64,000 bases of DNA, taken from NCBI RefSeq assembly GCF_014174515.1, contig NZ_JACJUG010000003.1, forward strand, positions 124,001-188,000. The letters run 5' to 3'. The notes under the pieces were generated by a model. The model was given only the letters and a program-made list of their open reading frames with translations. It had not been told where the DNA came from and ran no database searches. Shown here in pieces: positions 29,617 through 41,205 of this stretch (position 1 is its first letter; each line of letters begins with the position of its first letter). The position numbers and the translations under genes are program-made. The DNA comes from Mitsuaria sp. WAJ17 (lineage in GTDB: Bacteria; Pseudomonadota; Gammaproteobacteria; Burkholderiales; Burkholderiaceae_C).

Positions 29617-29654
29617 GCGGTCGGCTGGACCTCGAAGCACGTAGGGGGCGGGTG

Positions 29655-31331
<1,677 letters not shown>

Positions 31332-31399
31332 GGGGTGTCTCCTTCGTTGAGTCGGGGCCGGCACCGGGGTGGCCGGGTCTGGAATGAACCGGACTCTAG

Positions 31400-31411
31400 T
31401 TGTCTATACAA
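31400..31411. promoter_or_regulatory. HutC-type operator in the hutU-hutC spacer
   Basis: TTGTCTATACAA is a near-palindrome of the form TTGTNTANACAA, matching the HutC/GntR operator pattern known from Pseudomonas. It lies between the divergent hutU and hutC starts, 68 bases from hutU and 25 from hutC. HutC bound here would repress both units until urocanate is present. Confidence 0.75.
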
Positions 31412-31435
31412 GTAAAGTCAACTACCATTCGAGCC

Positions 31436-32179
31436 ATGGCTGGTCCTACTGTTTCCACTGCTGTTTCCTCCTCCGCAGCTCCCGGGCCGCAGTACCTCAA
31501 GGTAAAGAACCACCTGCGCGAGGGCATCGCCAGCGGCCGCTGGGTGCCGGGTGACCTGCTGCCCTCGGAGGCCGAGCTCTCCGGGCAGTTCGGCCTCTCC
31601 CGCATGACCGTCAACCGCGCGCTGCGCGAGCTGCACCAGGAAGGCCTGGTGGAGCGGGTGCAGGGCGTGGGCAGCTTCGTGGCGCAGATCCATCGCATCT
31701 CGTCCACGCTGACCGTGCGCGACGTGCATGACGAGATCGCCGAGCGCGGCCACCGTCACGAGGCTCGCGTGGTGAGCCTCTCGCGCATCAAGGCCGACGA
31801 GGTGCAGGCCGCGCTGTTTGGCCTCAAGGCCGGTGCGGCGCTGTTCCACAGCCTCATCGTGCACTTTGAGAACGGCGTGCCCATCCAGGTCGAGGACCGG
31901 CTGGTGAACCCAGGCTCCGCGCCGGGCTACCTGGATGTCGATTTCACCCGGACCACGCCCACGAACTACCTGCTGGAAGCGGCACCGCTGTCCGAGGCGC
32001 GCTACACCATCGAGTCCTTGCTGCCTGGCGAGCAGGAGGCCAAACTGCTGGGCATCAGCCGCCGCGATCCCTGCCTGGTGCTGAAGCGCCTCACCTTCAG
32101 TCGCGGCCAGCCCGTCACCCATGTGCGCCTGACCCATCCGGGCTCGCGCTACCTGCTTCAAGGAAGGTTCGAGACATGA
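31436..32179 (+). CDS. hutC: Histidine utilisation repressor HutC
   Basis: This 247-residue GntR/HutC-family regulator has a winged helix at residues about 18-84 ([37 protein letters not shown]). A UTRA ligand domain follows (about 100-240), which in HutC proteins senses urocanate. The first 17 residues are Ala/Ser/Thr-rich and poorly conserved. ATG 31436 is chosen because an earlier start would lie in the operator. hutD overlaps its end by four bases, so hutC-D-I-G-F form one transcript with probable autoregulation. Confidence 0.93.
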   Translation: MAGPTVSTAVSSSAAPGPQYLKVKNHLREGIASGRWVPGDLLPSEAELSGQFGLSRMTVNRALRELHQEGLVERVQGVGSFVAQIHRISSTLTVRDVHDEIAERGHRHEARVVSLSRIKADEVQAALFGLKAGAALFHSLIVHFENGVPIQVEDRLVNPGSAPGYLDVDFTRTTPTNYLLEAAPLSEARYTIESLLPGEQEAKLLGISRRDPCLVLKRLTFSRGQPVTHVRLTHPGSRYLLQGRFET

Positions 32180-32733
32180 GCTGGAGCATCCTCTGCGCCG
32201 ACGACGTCAACCCTCAGCGCTGGAAGAACAACGGCGGCTGGACCCGAGAGCTGCTGGCCTGGCCCCATGCGGCGGACTGGATCCTGCGCCTCAGCGTGGC
32301 CGACATCGAGGCCGACGGCCCCTTCTCGACCTTCGAGGGCGTGGACCGCTGGTTCGCGGTGCTGCGTGGCGAGGGCGTCTGCCTCTACGACTACGAGCTT
32401 CGCCCGGGCGACGAGCTGCTGCATTTCGATGGTGCCCTGGGGCCGGACTGCACCCTGCTGGGCGGCCTCACCCGGGACTTCAACCTCATGCACCGCAGAG
32501 GCCGGGGGCGCATGAGCGTGACCCCAGCCAGCGAGGCCCTCGAGCCCGTCGGGCACTGGGTCGGCATGTTCACCGGCCACGGGGGCGTGCTGGAGCACGG
32601 CGGCCGCGCGATGGCGCTGCGTCCCATGAGCCTGGCCTGGTGCGAGTCGCCGGTGGCGCAGCGCTGCGTGTTCAAGGGTGGGCGGTCTGGCGAGGGCCAG
32701 GCCTGGTGGATGCAATGGAGCGACGAGGCATGA
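32176..32733 (+). CDS. hutD: HutD family protein
   Basis: This 185-residue cupin-like protein of the HutD/Ves family has the typical start [55 protein letters not shown] and a PTRDFN-like segment ([11 protein letters not shown]) follow. HutD is found in hut operons and in Pseudomonas is thought to limit pathway activity, perhaps by binding an intermediate; its exact function is unsettled. It overlaps hutC and hutI by four bases each, so the three are translationally coupled. Confidence 0.92.
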   Translation: MSWSILCADDVNPQRWKNNGGWTRELLAWPHAADWILRLSVADIEADGPFSTFEGVDRWFAVLRGEGVCLYDYELRPGDELLHFDGALGPDCTLLGGLTRDFNLMHRRGRGRMSVTPASEALEPVGHWVGMFTGHGGVLEHGGRAMALRPMSLAWCESPVAQRCVFKGGRSGEGQAWWMQWSDEA

Positions 32734-33953
32734 GCAAGACCACACTGTGGACCCAGGGCCGCCTGGCCACGATGTCCGACGAGGCGGGACCGGCCGGTGA
32801 CTGGGGCTGGATTGAGGACGGCGCGATGCTGTCCCAGGACGGCCGCCTGCTGTGGGTCGGCGCCCGTGCCGATCTGCCGGACGACCTCGCCGGCACGGCG
32901 GACCAGGTCCACGACATGGCCGGCGCCGTCGTCACGCCGGGCCTGATCGACTGCCACACTCACCTGGTCTATGGCGGCCAGCGGGCGCATGAGTTCGAGC
33001 TGCGGCTCAAGGGGGCGAGCTACGAGGAGATCGCACGGGCCGGCGGAGGCATCCGCTCCTCGGTCGCGGCAACGCGCGAGGCCAGCGAGCACCAGCTCTA
33101 TGCCCAGGCCGCGCACCGCGCCCTGGCGCTGATGACCGAAGGCGTGACCACGCTGGAAGTGAAGTCTGGCTATGGCCTCTCGCAGGCATCGGAAGCCAAG
33201 ATGCTGCGCGTGGCGCGCCGCCTGGCCGAGCTGGGCCTGGACGTGCGTACCACCTACCTCGGCGCTCACGCGCTGCCGGCGGAGTTTCAGGGGAGGGCGG
33301 ACGACTACATCGATGCCGTCTGCCAGTGGATGCCCAAGCTCAAGCGAGAGGGCCTGGTCGATGCGGTGGACGCCTTCTGCGAGGGCATCGGCTTCACGAG
33401 CGCCCAGACCCGCCGCGTCTTCGAGACAGCCCGGGCCCTGGGCCTGCCGGTGAAGCTGCATGCCGAGCAGCTCTCCGATCAAGGCGGTACCCAACTGGCC
33501 TGTGAGTTCGGCGCACTCTCCTGCGACCACCTGGAGCATCTGTCCGAGGCTGGCATTGCCGCCATGAAGGCCAGTGGCACCGTGGCCGTGCTGCTGCCTG
33601 GCGCCTACTACTTCCTGCGTGAAACCAAGCTGCCGCCCATCGCCGCGCTGCGCGAGGCGGGCGTGCCCATGGCCGTGTCCACCGACCACAACCCCGGCAC
33701 CTCGCCCACGCTCTCGCTGCTGCTGATGCTCAACATGGCCTGCACGCAGTTCCGCCTCACGCCGGAGGAGGCGCTGCGCGGCGTCACCGTGAACGCGGCC
33801 CGCGCACTGGGACTGCGGGACCGCGGCCAGCTGCGGGCCGGCCAGCGCGCCGACTTCTGCCTGTGGGACATCGACCATCCCAACGAGCTGTCCTACTTCT
33901 TCGGCCGCAACCCGCTACGCCTTGTGGTGCGCGGCGGCGTGCTGCGCGCCTGA
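32730..33953 (+). CDS. hutI: Imidazolonepropionase
   Basis: This 407-residue amidohydrolase opens imidazolone propionate to N-formimidoyl-glutamate. Metal ligands are visible in [14 protein letters not shown], in [12 protein letters not shown] and in [10 protein letters not shown]. The KSGYGL segment and the [19 protein letters not shown] block are characteristic. The ATG at 32730 overlaps the hutD stop by four bases, which decides the start against a frame that opens at 32640. hutG follows after 21 bases. Confidence 0.97.
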   Translation: MSKTTLWTQGRLATMSDEAGPAGDWGWIEDGAMLSQDGRLLWVGARADLPDDLAGTADQVHDMAGAVVTPGLIDCHTHLVYGGQRAHEFELRLKGASYEEIARAGGGIRSSVAATREASEHQLYAQAAHRALALMTEGVTTLEVKSGYGLSQASEAKMLRVARRLAELGLDVRTTYLGAHALPAEFQGRADDYIDAVCQWMPKLKREGLVDAVDAFCEGIGFTSAQTRRVFETARALGLPVKLHAEQLSDQGGTQLACEFGALSCDHLEHLSEAGIAAMKASGTVAVLLPGAYYFLRETKLPPIAALREAGVPMAVSTDHNPGTSPTLSLLLMLNMACTQFRLTPEEALRGVTVNAARALGLRDRGQLRAGQRADFCLWDIDHPNELSYFFGRNPLRLVVRGGVLRA

Positions 33954-33974
33954 ACCCCTCCAGAAGAGCCCTCC

Positions 33975-34775
33975 ATGACTGCACCCTTCCGACTGCGGCA
34001 AGGCCGCACGCCCCTGATCATCTCCATGCCCCACGTGGGCCACGAGATACCCGAAGACCAGCAGCCCCGCTACGTGCCGCGGGCCCTGGCCAGCGAGGAC
34101 ACCGACTGGCACCTGGAGCAGCTCTACGGTGCCATCGCCGAGGAACTGGGCGCCAGCCTCATCGTGCCGCGCTACTCGCGCTACCTGATCGACCTGAACC
34201 GCCCGCCCGAGGACACGCCCATGTACCCCGGCGCCTCCAACACCGAGCTGTGCCCCACGCGCTTCTTCACCGGCGAACCGCTCTACCAGGACGGGCAGGC
34301 TCCCGACGAAGCCGAGAAGGACCGCCGCCGCCAGCTGTACTGGCTGCCCTACCACCGCGCGCTGACGGCCGAGATGAACCGGGTCAAGAGTCTCCACGGC
34401 CACGCCCTGCTTTTCGACGCCCACAGCATCCGCTCCGAACTGCCCTGGCTTTTCGAGGGCAAGCTGCCCGACCTCAATCTGGGCACGGCCGATGGCAAGA
34501 GCTGTGATCCTGCGATCACGCAGAGCCTGGGCGCCGTGCAGGCAGCGCAGCAGGACTACACCCAGGTGGTCAACGGCCGCTTCAAGGGAGGCTTCATCAC
34601 CCGCCACTATGGCCAGCCGGCCAATGGCTGGCATGCGGTGCAGCTGGAGATGTGCCAGTGCTGCTACATGAGCGAGACCCCGCCCTACGCCTACGAGCCG
34701 GCCCTGGCCGCCCGCGTGCAGCCGCTGCTGCGTGCGCTGCTGTCCACGTATCTGCAATGGAAGCCCGCCGCATGA
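33975..34775 (+). CDS. hutG: N-formylglutamate deformylase
   Basis: The 266-residue protein belongs to the N-formylglutamate amidohydrolase family. It shows PLIISMPHVGHEIP, DTDWHLEQLY, SRYLIDLNRPPEDTPMYPG, DAHSIRSELPWLFEG and a C-terminal QLEMCQCCYM. It releases formate and glutamate from N-formylglutamate, the last step when HutF is used. It is not the arginase-like formiminoglutamase that shares the HutG name in other bacteria. hutF overlaps its end by four bases. Confidence 0.93.
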   Translation: MTAPFRLRQGRTPLIISMPHVGHEIPEDQQPRYVPRALASEDTDWHLEQLYGAIAEELGASLIVPRYSRYLIDLNRPPEDTPMYPGASNTELCPTRFFTGEPLYQDGQAPDEAEKDRRRQLYWLPYHRALTAEMNRVKSLHGHALLFDAHSIRSELPWLFEGKLPDLNLGTADGKSCDPAITQSLGAVQAAQQDYTQVVNGRFKGGFITRHYGQPANGWHAVQLEMCQCCYMSETPPYAYEPALAARVQPLLRALLSTYLQWKPAA

Positions 34776-36157
34776 GCACGGTCAGCCAACGCTATTTCGC
34801 GCCCCAGGCCTGGGTCGAAGGCCGCTGGCAGGCTGATGTGCTGCTGAGCATCGACGCCCGTGGCCACTGGGCCGCCGTCGAGGCCGGCCAAGCCTGCCCT
34901 CCGGATGCGCAGCGCCTGCAGGGGCCTGTGCTGCCCAGCCTGGTCGATGCCCACAGCCATGCCTTCCAGCGTGCCTTCGCCGGCCTGGCCGAGCAGCGCG
35001 ACAGCGACAGCGACGACTTCTGGTCCTGGCGCGATCGCATGTACGGCGTGGCCCTGCGCACCACGCCTGCTCAGCTCCAGGCCATCGCGGCCCAGCTCTA
35101 CCTGGAGCTGCTGCGCGGTGGCTACACCCAGGTCTGCGAGTTCCACTACCTGCATCACCAGGACGACGGCAGCGCCTACCCCGATGAGCTGGCCATGAGC
35201 TGGGCCTTGGCCGATGCGGCCGAGGACGCCGGCCTGGGCCTGACGATGCTGCCGGTGCTCTACGCCCACGCCGGCTTCGCCCAGCCCGCGCTGCGCGTGG
35301 ACCAGCGCCGCTTCCGGACCGATGCCGCCTGGGTCTGGCAGGCGAGCCAGCGTCTCAACGCCGCCGGCCGGCCCTTGCTCAACGCCGGCGTGGCCCTGCA
35401 CTCGCTGCGCGCGGCGCATGCCCAGGACATTCGCGCCCTGCAGGCCCTGGTGGGGGACAGGGACCTGCCCATCCACATCCATATCAGCGAGCAACAGGCC
35501 GAGGTGCGCGACTGCCTGGCGGTCACCGGGCGGCGCCCCATGGCCTATCTCTGCGAGGACTTCCGGCCCGATGAGCGCTGGCAGCTGGTGCATGCCACGC
35601 ACAGCACGCCCGAGGAGATCGCCGCCGTGGCCGCCAGCGGCGCCGGCGCCGTGATCTGCCCCACGACAGAGGCCAACCTTGGCGACGGGCTCTGCGATCT
35701 GCGGGGCTGGCTGGAAGCCGGCGTGGCGCTGAGCCTGGGCTCGGACAGCCATGTGGGCCGCGGCTGGGTGGAGGAACTGCGCTGGCTGGAGTACGGCCAG
35801 CGCCTGGGCCTGCAGCAGCGCAATGTGGCGGCGCGCCCCGGCGTTCAGCCCTCGACGGCCGGGCGCCTGTTCGAGGCCGTGCGCCAGGGCAGTGCTGCGC
35901 CGGCCGGCTTCAGGCAATGGGGCCTGGAGGTCGGCGCACGCGCCGACTTCCTGGTGCTGGACCCGGCTGCCTCAGGCCTGCTGGGCCTGCCCTCGTCGGC
36001 GACGCTGGACGGCCTGGTCTTCGCCAGCCAGGGGGAGGTGCTGCAGTCGGTCCATGTGGCAGGCCGGCAGCGCCTGCAGCAGGGGCGCCACGAGCGCCAG
36101 GCGGAGATCAGCGGCCGCTTCGCTGTTGCAATGGAGGCACTTTGGCGCAAGACATGA
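34772..36157 (+). CDS. hutF: Formimidoylglutamate deiminase
   Basis: The 461-residue amidohydrolase converts N-formimidoyl-glutamate to N-formyl-glutamate with release of ammonia. It has the metal-binding PSLVDAHSHAFQRAFAG and HIHISEQQAEV, then CPTTEANLGDGL and SLGSDSHVGR, the signature of HutF within the ATZ/TRZ-like group. The ATG at 34772 overlaps the hutG stop by four bases. Together HutF and HutG define the five-step pathway with formate as product, not formamide. It is the last hut gene before a chemoreceptor. Confidence 0.94.
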   Translation: MSTVSQRYFAPQAWVEGRWQADVLLSIDARGHWAAVEAGQACPPDAQRLQGPVLPSLVDAHSHAFQRAFAGLAEQRDSDSDDFWSWRDRMYGVALRTTPAQLQAIAAQLYLELLRGGYTQVCEFHYLHHQDDGSAYPDELAMSWALADAAEDAGLGLTMLPVLYAHAGFAQPALRVDQRRFRTDAAWVWQASQRLNAAGRPLLNAGVALHSLRAAHAQDIRALQALVGDRDLPIHIHISEQQAEVRDCLAVTGRRPMAYLCEDFRPDERWQLVHATHSTPEEIAAVAASGAGAVICPTTEANLGDGLCDLRGWLEAGVALSLGSDSHVGRGWVEELRWLEYGQRLGLQQRNVAARPGVQPSTAGRLFEAVRQGSAAPAGFRQWGLEVGARADFLVLDPAASGLLGLPSSATLDGLVFASQGEVLQSVHVAGRQRLQQGRHERQAEISGRFAVAMEALWRKT

Positions 36158-36240
36158 CCCCGCATTCACGCCTGGGTGCTTGTAAGCCGGGAGCCTGAAA
36201 GCTACCCTTTGCGTGCCCATGGCCATGCAAAGGGGATTCC

Positions 36241-37797
36241 ATGCTTGCGCTCCGGAACTACACGATTCGCACACGGCTTTATGTGCTTGCGGTCCTGGCC
36301 ATGATGGCCATGCTGGTGATAGGCGGGAACGGGCTGTGGAGCCTCTCGCGTGCCAAGACCCAGTTCAAGCACTACGTCGGCAATGACGTCGAGACCTTGA
36401 CCCAGCTGGCTGGCGTACGCGCCGGCATCGGCAACCTGCGGCGCTACGAGAAGGACCTGATGATCAATCTCGTCGATGAGAAGGCCGTCGCCAAGTACCG
36501 CGGCGAATGGGAGGAGACTTTCGGCAAGGTCAACAAGGGCCTGGACGCCATCGAGCGCCTGGACATCGCGCCCGCCGTGAAGAAGATGCCTGCGGAGATG
36601 CGCCAGCCTCTGGCCGAGTACCGCACGGGCTTCGGCGGCATCATCGAGCGCATCCGGAAGGGCGAGTTCCCCGACACCGCCACGGCCAACCGCGCGACCG
36701 AACCCATCAAGGCGCCGGTGCGGGCCCTGGACAAGCATCTGGCCGAGATGACCAAGCTGGTGGACCAGCACGGCGAGGACGAGGTGGCCCGCCTGGACAG
36801 CGAGGAAAGGCAGATCCGCATCGCGCTCGTCGGCGTGATGCTGGTGAGCATCCTGGTGATCGGCACCTACACCCTGTTCAACATCCGCTCCATCCTGGCG
36901 CCCCTGAGCCTGGCGGTGGACACCACGGAACGCATCGCCCGCCAGGATCTCAGCCAGCCTATCAGCGTCCATGGGGCCGACGAGACCGCCCAAGTGATGC
37001 AGGGGGTGCAGGGCATGCAGGACGCCATCCGCGACGTCGTCACGGGCGTGCGCAGCGCGACGGACAGCATCGCCACGGCCTCCAAGGAAGTGGCGGCGGG
37101 AAGCCATGACCTCAGCCATCGCACCGAGCAGGCGGCGTCCAACCTGGAGGAGACGGCCTCGGCCATGGAAGAGCTGACGGCCAGCGTGCGCCACAACGCT
37201 GACTCCGCCCGCCAGGCCAATGAGTTGGCCCGCGAGGCCTCGGCCGTGGCCGAGCGTGGCGGCACGGTGGTGGGCGAGGTGGTCGCCACCATGGACCGCA
37301 TCAGCGCGTCCTCGCGCAAGATCAGTGACATCATCTCCGTGATCGATGGCATCGCCTTTCAGACCAATATCTTGGCCCTGAACGCGGCGGTCGAGGCCGC
37401 CCGGGCGGGCGAGCAGGGCCGAGGCTTTGCCGTGGTGGCCGCCGAGGTGCGCAGCCTGGCCCAGCGCAGCGCCGAGGCCGCCAAGGAGATCAAGGGCCTG
37501 ATCACCAGTAGCACCGAGAGCGTGGAGTCCGGTGCCGCCCTGGTGGCGCATGCCGGGCAGACCATGCAGGAGATCACTGCGGCGATCGGGCGCGTCAGCC
37601 ACATCGTCAGCGAGATCAGCCACGCCACCTCTGAGCAAAGCACCGGCATCAACCAGATCGGCACGGCCATCTCGCAGCTGGACCAGATGACCCAGCAGAA
37701 CGCCGCCCTGGTGGAGCAGTCGGCCGCCGCTGCACAGAGCCTGCAGCATCAGGCCGACGAACTGGCGCAGACGGTGGCGGTCTTCAAGCTGGCCTGA
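36241..37797 (+). CDS. Methyl-accepting chemotaxis protein
   Basis: The 518-residue chemoreceptor has a first membrane helix at residues about 12-32 and a mostly helical periplasmic sensor (four-helix-bundle MCP type) to about 190. A second membrane helix at 192-214 is followed by a HAMP domain and the cytoplasmic signalling coiled coil. The hairpin tip ([32 protein letters not shown]) contacts CheA and CheW. There is no C-terminal CheR-binding pentapeptide. The ligand is unknown. AAAGGGG lies upstream of ATG 36241. It follows hutF by 83 bases, so a link to histidine sensing is possible but untested. Confidence 0.93.
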   Translation: MLALRNYTIRTRLYVLAVLAMMAMLVIGGNGLWSLSRAKTQFKHYVGNDVETLTQLAGVRAGIGNLRRYEKDLMINLVDEKAVAKYRGEWEETFGKVNKGLDAIERLDIAPAVKKMPAEMRQPLAEYRTGFGGIIERIRKGEFPDTATANRATEPIKAPVRALDKHLAEMTKLVDQHGEDEVARLDSEERQIRIALVGVMLVSILVIGTYTLFNIRSILAPLSLAVDTTERIARQDLSQPISVHGADETAQVMQGVQGMQDAIRDVVTGVRSATDSIATASKEVAAGSHDLSHRTEQAASNLEETASAMEELTASVRHNADSARQANELAREASAVAERGGTVVGEVVATMDRISASSRKISDIISVIDGIAFQTNILALNAAVEAARAGEQGRGFAVVAAEVRSLAQRSAEAAKEIKGLITSSTESVESGAALVAHAGQTMQEITAAIGRVSHIVSEISHATSEQSTGINQIGTAISQLDQMTQQNAALVEQSAAAAQSLQHQADELAQTVAVFKLA

Positions 37798-37833
37798 GGA
37801 CGCAGCCCGCCGCGGCGCGCGTCGCGCCGGGGG

Positions 37834-39333
37834 TCAGGTCTTGCCTGCGGCCTCGCGCACGAAGGCGCGCAGCTCACCGGCCATGCGCTCGCGGCCTTGG
37901 CGCTCGATGTACATCATGTGCCCGGCCTCGAAGTAGCTGACCCGCACATTGGCCTGCAGGCCCTCGCGCAGGCCCAGGTGGGACAGGCTGTAGTCCCCTG
38001 CCGCGGGCGGCGTGGCCAGATCGTAGTAGCCGCTGGCCACATAGACCTGCATGGCGGGATTGGCCTGCAGCGCGCGGCGCAGGGACTCTCCGGCGGCTAC
38101 ATAGCGGTTCTCGAAGCCCTTCCAGCCCCAGTTCTTGTACAGCGGCGCATGGACGAGGTAGGGCGCGTCGCTCTGGTAGCCCAGCTGCTCGTGCAGCAGG
38201 CGGTTGATGCCCACGGCATAGGCGCCCGCGAGGTTGTTCATGCCGGGATCCTCCTCGGCATGCTCGCCGGCATCGTCGCGGTCCTGGCCGGTGAAGCGGG
38301 CGTCGATGCGGCCCACGGTCAGGCCCCGCTCGCGCAGCAGCTCCTTGAAGAAGCGCCCGTCCTCGACGCGGAGCTGGCAGCGCTGGACGAAAGCGAGGCT
38401 CAGGCCGGTCAGCCGCGCCAGCTCGGTGGCCACGCGCTCGCGCTGCGCCGCGCCCAGGCGGCTGCCCTGCATCAGTGCGTTCCAGTAGTCACCCAGGGCG
38501 AAGCGTTCGGCCTCGGCCACCACCTCCCGCAGCGGCTTCTGCTGCAGAGCGGGCGCCAGGGCCCGGTGGTACCAGGCCGCCGCGGTGTAGGCGGGCAGGA
38601 AGAGGGCATAGGGCAGCTCGTTGCCGTGGTCGAAGGACAGGGTCTGGTAGTCCAGGGCTGTGGAGACGAGCATCAGCCCGTTGAGGTCGATGTCATGGCG
38701 CTCTTGCAGCAGGCGGGCCAGCCCGGCCGCGCGCGTGGTGCCGTAGCTCTCGCCAATCAGGAACTTGGGGCTGGCCCAGCGGCCATGGCGGCTGAGGTAG
38801 AGGCGTATGAACTCGGCCACGGCGTCCTGGTCGCGCTGGTAGTCGTGGAACTCACTGCTCTTCTCACCGGGGCTCATGCGCGAGAAGCCGGTGCCCACCG
38901 GGTCGATGAAAACCAGGTCCGACTCCAGCAGCAGGGTGGCCTCGTTGTCGCAAAGGCCGTAGGGAGGTCGGCCGGAATGGCCCATGTCATCGCAGCTGAC
39001 GCGACGCGGTCCCAGCAGGCCCAGGTGCAGCCAGACGCTGCTGGAGCCGGGGCCGCCATTGAAGCAGAACGTGAGGGGGCGCTGCCCGGCGCTGCAGCCG
39101 TCCAGCGTGTAGGCGATGTAGAAGAGCTGGGCCTGGGCCTTGTCGTCCTGGGCCTTGTCCTGCTCGTCGCTGCGGCCCTGCTCGCGCAGGGTGAGGGAGC
39201 CGACGCTGGCCTGGTAGGCCAGCCGGCGCCCGGCCAGCATCATCTCGTGCCGGGTCTGGACCAGCACTTCGGGGCTATCCGCCGTGGCAGGCTGCATGCG
39301 GCCTTCCGCAGGCGGGGGGGTGGTACTGGGCAT
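37834..39333 (-). CDS. S10-family serine carboxypeptidase-like protein
   Basis: The 499-residue alpha/beta hydrolase has the S10 layout: FCFNGGPGSSSVWLHLG oxyanion segment, nucleophile in IGESYGTTRAAG, catalytic Asp in ASGYYDLATPP and His in FEAGHMMY. Nothing like a signal peptide is seen, so it is probably cytoplasmic, unlike eukaryotic carboxypeptidases. A polar Pro/Ala-rich N-terminus precedes the domain. The start at 39333 gives family length; a longer frame to 39399 enters the promoter of the divergent DUF429 gene. Natural substrates of bacterial members are not established. Confidence 0.87.
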   Translation of the reverse strand: MPSTTPPPAEGRMQPATADSPEVLVQTRHEMMLAGRRLAYQASVGSLTLREQGRSDEQDKAQDDKAQAQLFYIAYTLDGCSAGQRPLTFCFNGGPGSSSVWLHLGLLGPRRVSCDDMGHSGRPPYGLCDNEATLLLESDLVFIDPVGTGFSRMSPGEKSSEFHDYQRDQDAVAEFIRLYLSRHGRWASPKFLIGESYGTTRAAGLARLLQERHDIDLNGLMLVSTALDYQTLSFDHGNELPYALFLPAYTAAAWYHRALAPALQQKPLREVVAEAERFALGDYWNALMQGSRLGAAQRERVATELARLTGLSLAFVQRCQLRVEDGRFFKELLRERGLTVGRIDARFTGQDRDDAGEHAEEDPGMNNLAGAYAVGINRLLHEQLGYQSDAPYLVHAPLYKNWGWKGFENRYVAAGESLRRALQANPAMQVYVASGYYDLATPPAAGDYSLSHLGLREGLQANVRVSYFEAGHMMYIERQGRERMAGELRAFVREAAGKT

Positions 39334-39380
39334 GCGCGCTCCCTCTACGCTGTCTGCGCAATGTCGATAAAGTCGCGAGC

Positions 39381-40211
39381 ATGCCGAGCCCCATGACAAT
39401 TGAAAGCCCGTCTTTGCTGGGGCTTGACTTCTCCTCCAGCCCCGGTACCCGCAAACCCGTGGTGCTGGCCCTGGGCGAACGGCGTGGCGCCGTCGTGCGC
39501 CTGGCGGCCCTGGAGCGCTTCAGCACCCTGGACGCGGTGCGCGAGCGACTGTGCGGGCTGCCGGCCTGGCTGGGTGGCTTCGACCTGCCTTTTGGGCTGC
39601 CGCGCGAGCTGGTCGATGCGCTGGGCTGGCCGCGCCAATGGCCGGCCCTGATGGACCATTTCTGTGCCCAGACGCGGGCACAGCTGCGCCAGCAGTTCCA
39701 GGCCTTCATGGCACCACGCCCCACGGGCAGCAAGTTCGCGCACCGGGCCTGCGACGGTCCGGCCGGGGCTTCGCCCAGCATGAAATGGGTGAACCCGCCG
39801 GTGGCCTGGATGATGCATGCCGGCGTGCCCCTGCTGCGCGCCGCCGAGGCCACGCTGCCGGGGCTCTGCGAGGGCCGGCCCGAGCGCGTGGCGCTGGAGG
39901 CCTACCCAGGCCTGCTGGCGCGCGAGCTGATCCAGCGCCGCTCCTACAAGAGCGACGCCCTCGCCAGGCAGACGCCCGAGCGCCTCATCGCCCGCAAGGA
40001 CCTGGTCGAGGCTCTGGAGCAGGGCCGCAGCCGCCTGGGCCTGCGCCTGAAGCTGAGCCATGCGCAGCGCGAGGCCCTGGTCGATGATGCCACGGGCGAC
40101 AGCCTTGATGCCGCGCTGTGCCTGCTGCAGGCTGCCTGGGCCAGCCAGCAGCCGGGCTACGGATTGCCGGCGCTGATCGACCCAGTGGAGGGCTGGATCA
40201 TCAGTGCCTGA
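39381..40211 (+). CDS. DUF429 family protein (RNase H-like fold)
   Basis: The 276-residue protein carries the DUF429 pattern: a short hydrophobic LLGLDFSSSPGTRKPVVLAL strand with the conserved Asp, WLGGFDLPFGLPRELV in the middle and EAYPGLLARELI. A C-terminal DDATGDSLDAALCLLQAAW helix carries the second acidic pair. The fold predicts a metal-dependent nuclease-like site, but activity has not been shown for the family. It is divergent from the S10 peptidase gene and convergent with arginase. A second in-frame ATG at 39393 is possible. Confidence 0.85.
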   Translation: MPSPMTIESPSLLGLDFSSSPGTRKPVVLALGERRGAVVRLAALERFSTLDAVRERLCGLPAWLGGFDLPFGLPRELVDALGWPRQWPALMDHFCAQTRAQLRQQFQAFMAPRPTGSKFAHRACDGPAGASPSMKWVNPPVAWMMHAGVPLLRAAEATLPGLCEGRPERVALEAYPGLLARELIQRRSYKSDALARQTPERLIARKDLVEALEQGRSRLGLRLKLSHAQREALVDDATGDSLDAALCLLQAAWASQQPGYGLPALIDPVEGWIISA

Positions 40212-40256
40212 GCGGGCTTCGATGCAGGCTCGCCACAGGCGGGCGCATCGCCTGCA

Positions 40257-41186
40257 TCACTTGCGCATCAGCGTCGATTTGCCGAACAGCGATTCGATCA
40301 GGTCCACGGCCAGCGTGGCGGTGCGGTTCTTCTCATCCAGCGCGGGGTTGAGCTCCATGACGTCCAGGGAGGCGAGGCGGCCGGTGTCGGCAATCATCTC
40401 CATGCACAGCTGGGCCTCGCGGTAGGTGGGGCCGCCGGGCACGGTGGTGCCCACGCCGGGCGCGATGGACGGGTCCAGGAAGTCCACGTCGAAGCTGACG
40501 TGCAGATGGGTGTTGGCATCCAGGGTGGCCAGGGCCAGCTCCATGGTGTGGCGCATGCCCATCTCGTCGATGTAGCGCATGTCGAAGACCTCGAGCTCCT
40601 GCTCGTGCACGAAGCGCTTCTCGCCGGCGTCCACGCTGCGGATGCCGATCTGGCGCACCCACTTCGGGCTGATGGCCGGATGCTCCTTGCTGAAACCGCC
40701 GATCTCGATCAGCTCCTTGGGGCCGAAACCGGCCAGGCAGGCCACCGGCATGCCGTGGATGTTGCCGCTGGGGGTCAGCTCGCTGGTGTTGAAGTCGGCG
40801 TGGGCGTCCAGCCACAGCACGCGCAGCTTCTTGCCCTGCTCCTTGCAGTGACGGGCCACGGCGCTGATGGAGCCCAGGCCCAGGCAGTGGTCGCCGCCCA
40901 GCAGGATGGGCATGCGGCCCAGCTTCAGCTCGGCATAGACGGCGTCATGCACGGCACGGTTCCAGGCCGCCACCTCGGGCAGGTGGCGGTAGCCGTCCAC
41001 CGGCGGCTGCCAGGGGTTGTAGGGGCCGCTGAGGTTGCCGCGGTCCACCACGTTGACGCCATGACTCTCCAGCGTGGGGCCGATATTGGCCACGCGCAGG
41101 GCTTCCGGGCCCATGCTGGCGCCGCGAGCGCCAGCGCCGATGTCGGTCGGCGCGCCAATGAGGGAGACGTTGCGCAGTGTGGTCAT
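40257..41186 (-). CDS. rocF: Arginase
   Basis: This 309-residue ureohydrolase hydrolyses arginine to ornithine and urea, using two manganese ions. Ligands are in GGDHC (residues 97-101), DAHADFN (127-133) and SFDVDFLD. The arginase-specific blocks TPSGNIHGMP, GIRSVDAGEK and GVGTTVPGGPTYREA argue against agmatinase and against a formiminoglutamase. It converges on the DUF429 gene. The LOG-family gene lies upstream with a 19-base gap, so the two probably share a transcript. No ornithine or urease genes are adjacent. Confidence 0.93.
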   Translation of the reverse strand: MTTLRNVSLIGAPTDIGAGARGASMGPEALRVANIGPTLESHGVNVVDRGNLSGPYNPWQPPVDGYRHLPEVAAWNRAVHDAVYAELKLGRMPILLGGDHCLGLGSISAVARHCKEQGKKLRVLWLDAHADFNTSELTPSGNIHGMPVACLAGFGPKELIEIGGFSKEHPAISPKWVRQIGIRSVDAGEKRFVHEQELEVFDMRYIDEMGMRHTMELALATLDANTHLHVSFDVDFLDPSIAPGVGTTVPGGPTYREAQLCMEMIADTGRLASLDVMELNPALDEKNRTATLAVDLIESLFGKSTLMRK

Positions 41187-41205
41187 GGCATCCTCTTCAG
41201 GGAGT

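Noticed and set aside
40221..40258. Nine-base-pair inverted repeat between DUF429 and arginase
   Set aside because: The 20-base loop is long, no U-tract follows on either strand, and one arm overlaps the arginase stop; not called as terminator.
40257..41186. Arginase-like gene as the formiminoglutamase of histidine use
   Set aside because: Arginase-specific blocks are present, hutF plus hutG already complete the pathway, and the gene lies 4 kb from the hut operon on the other strand.
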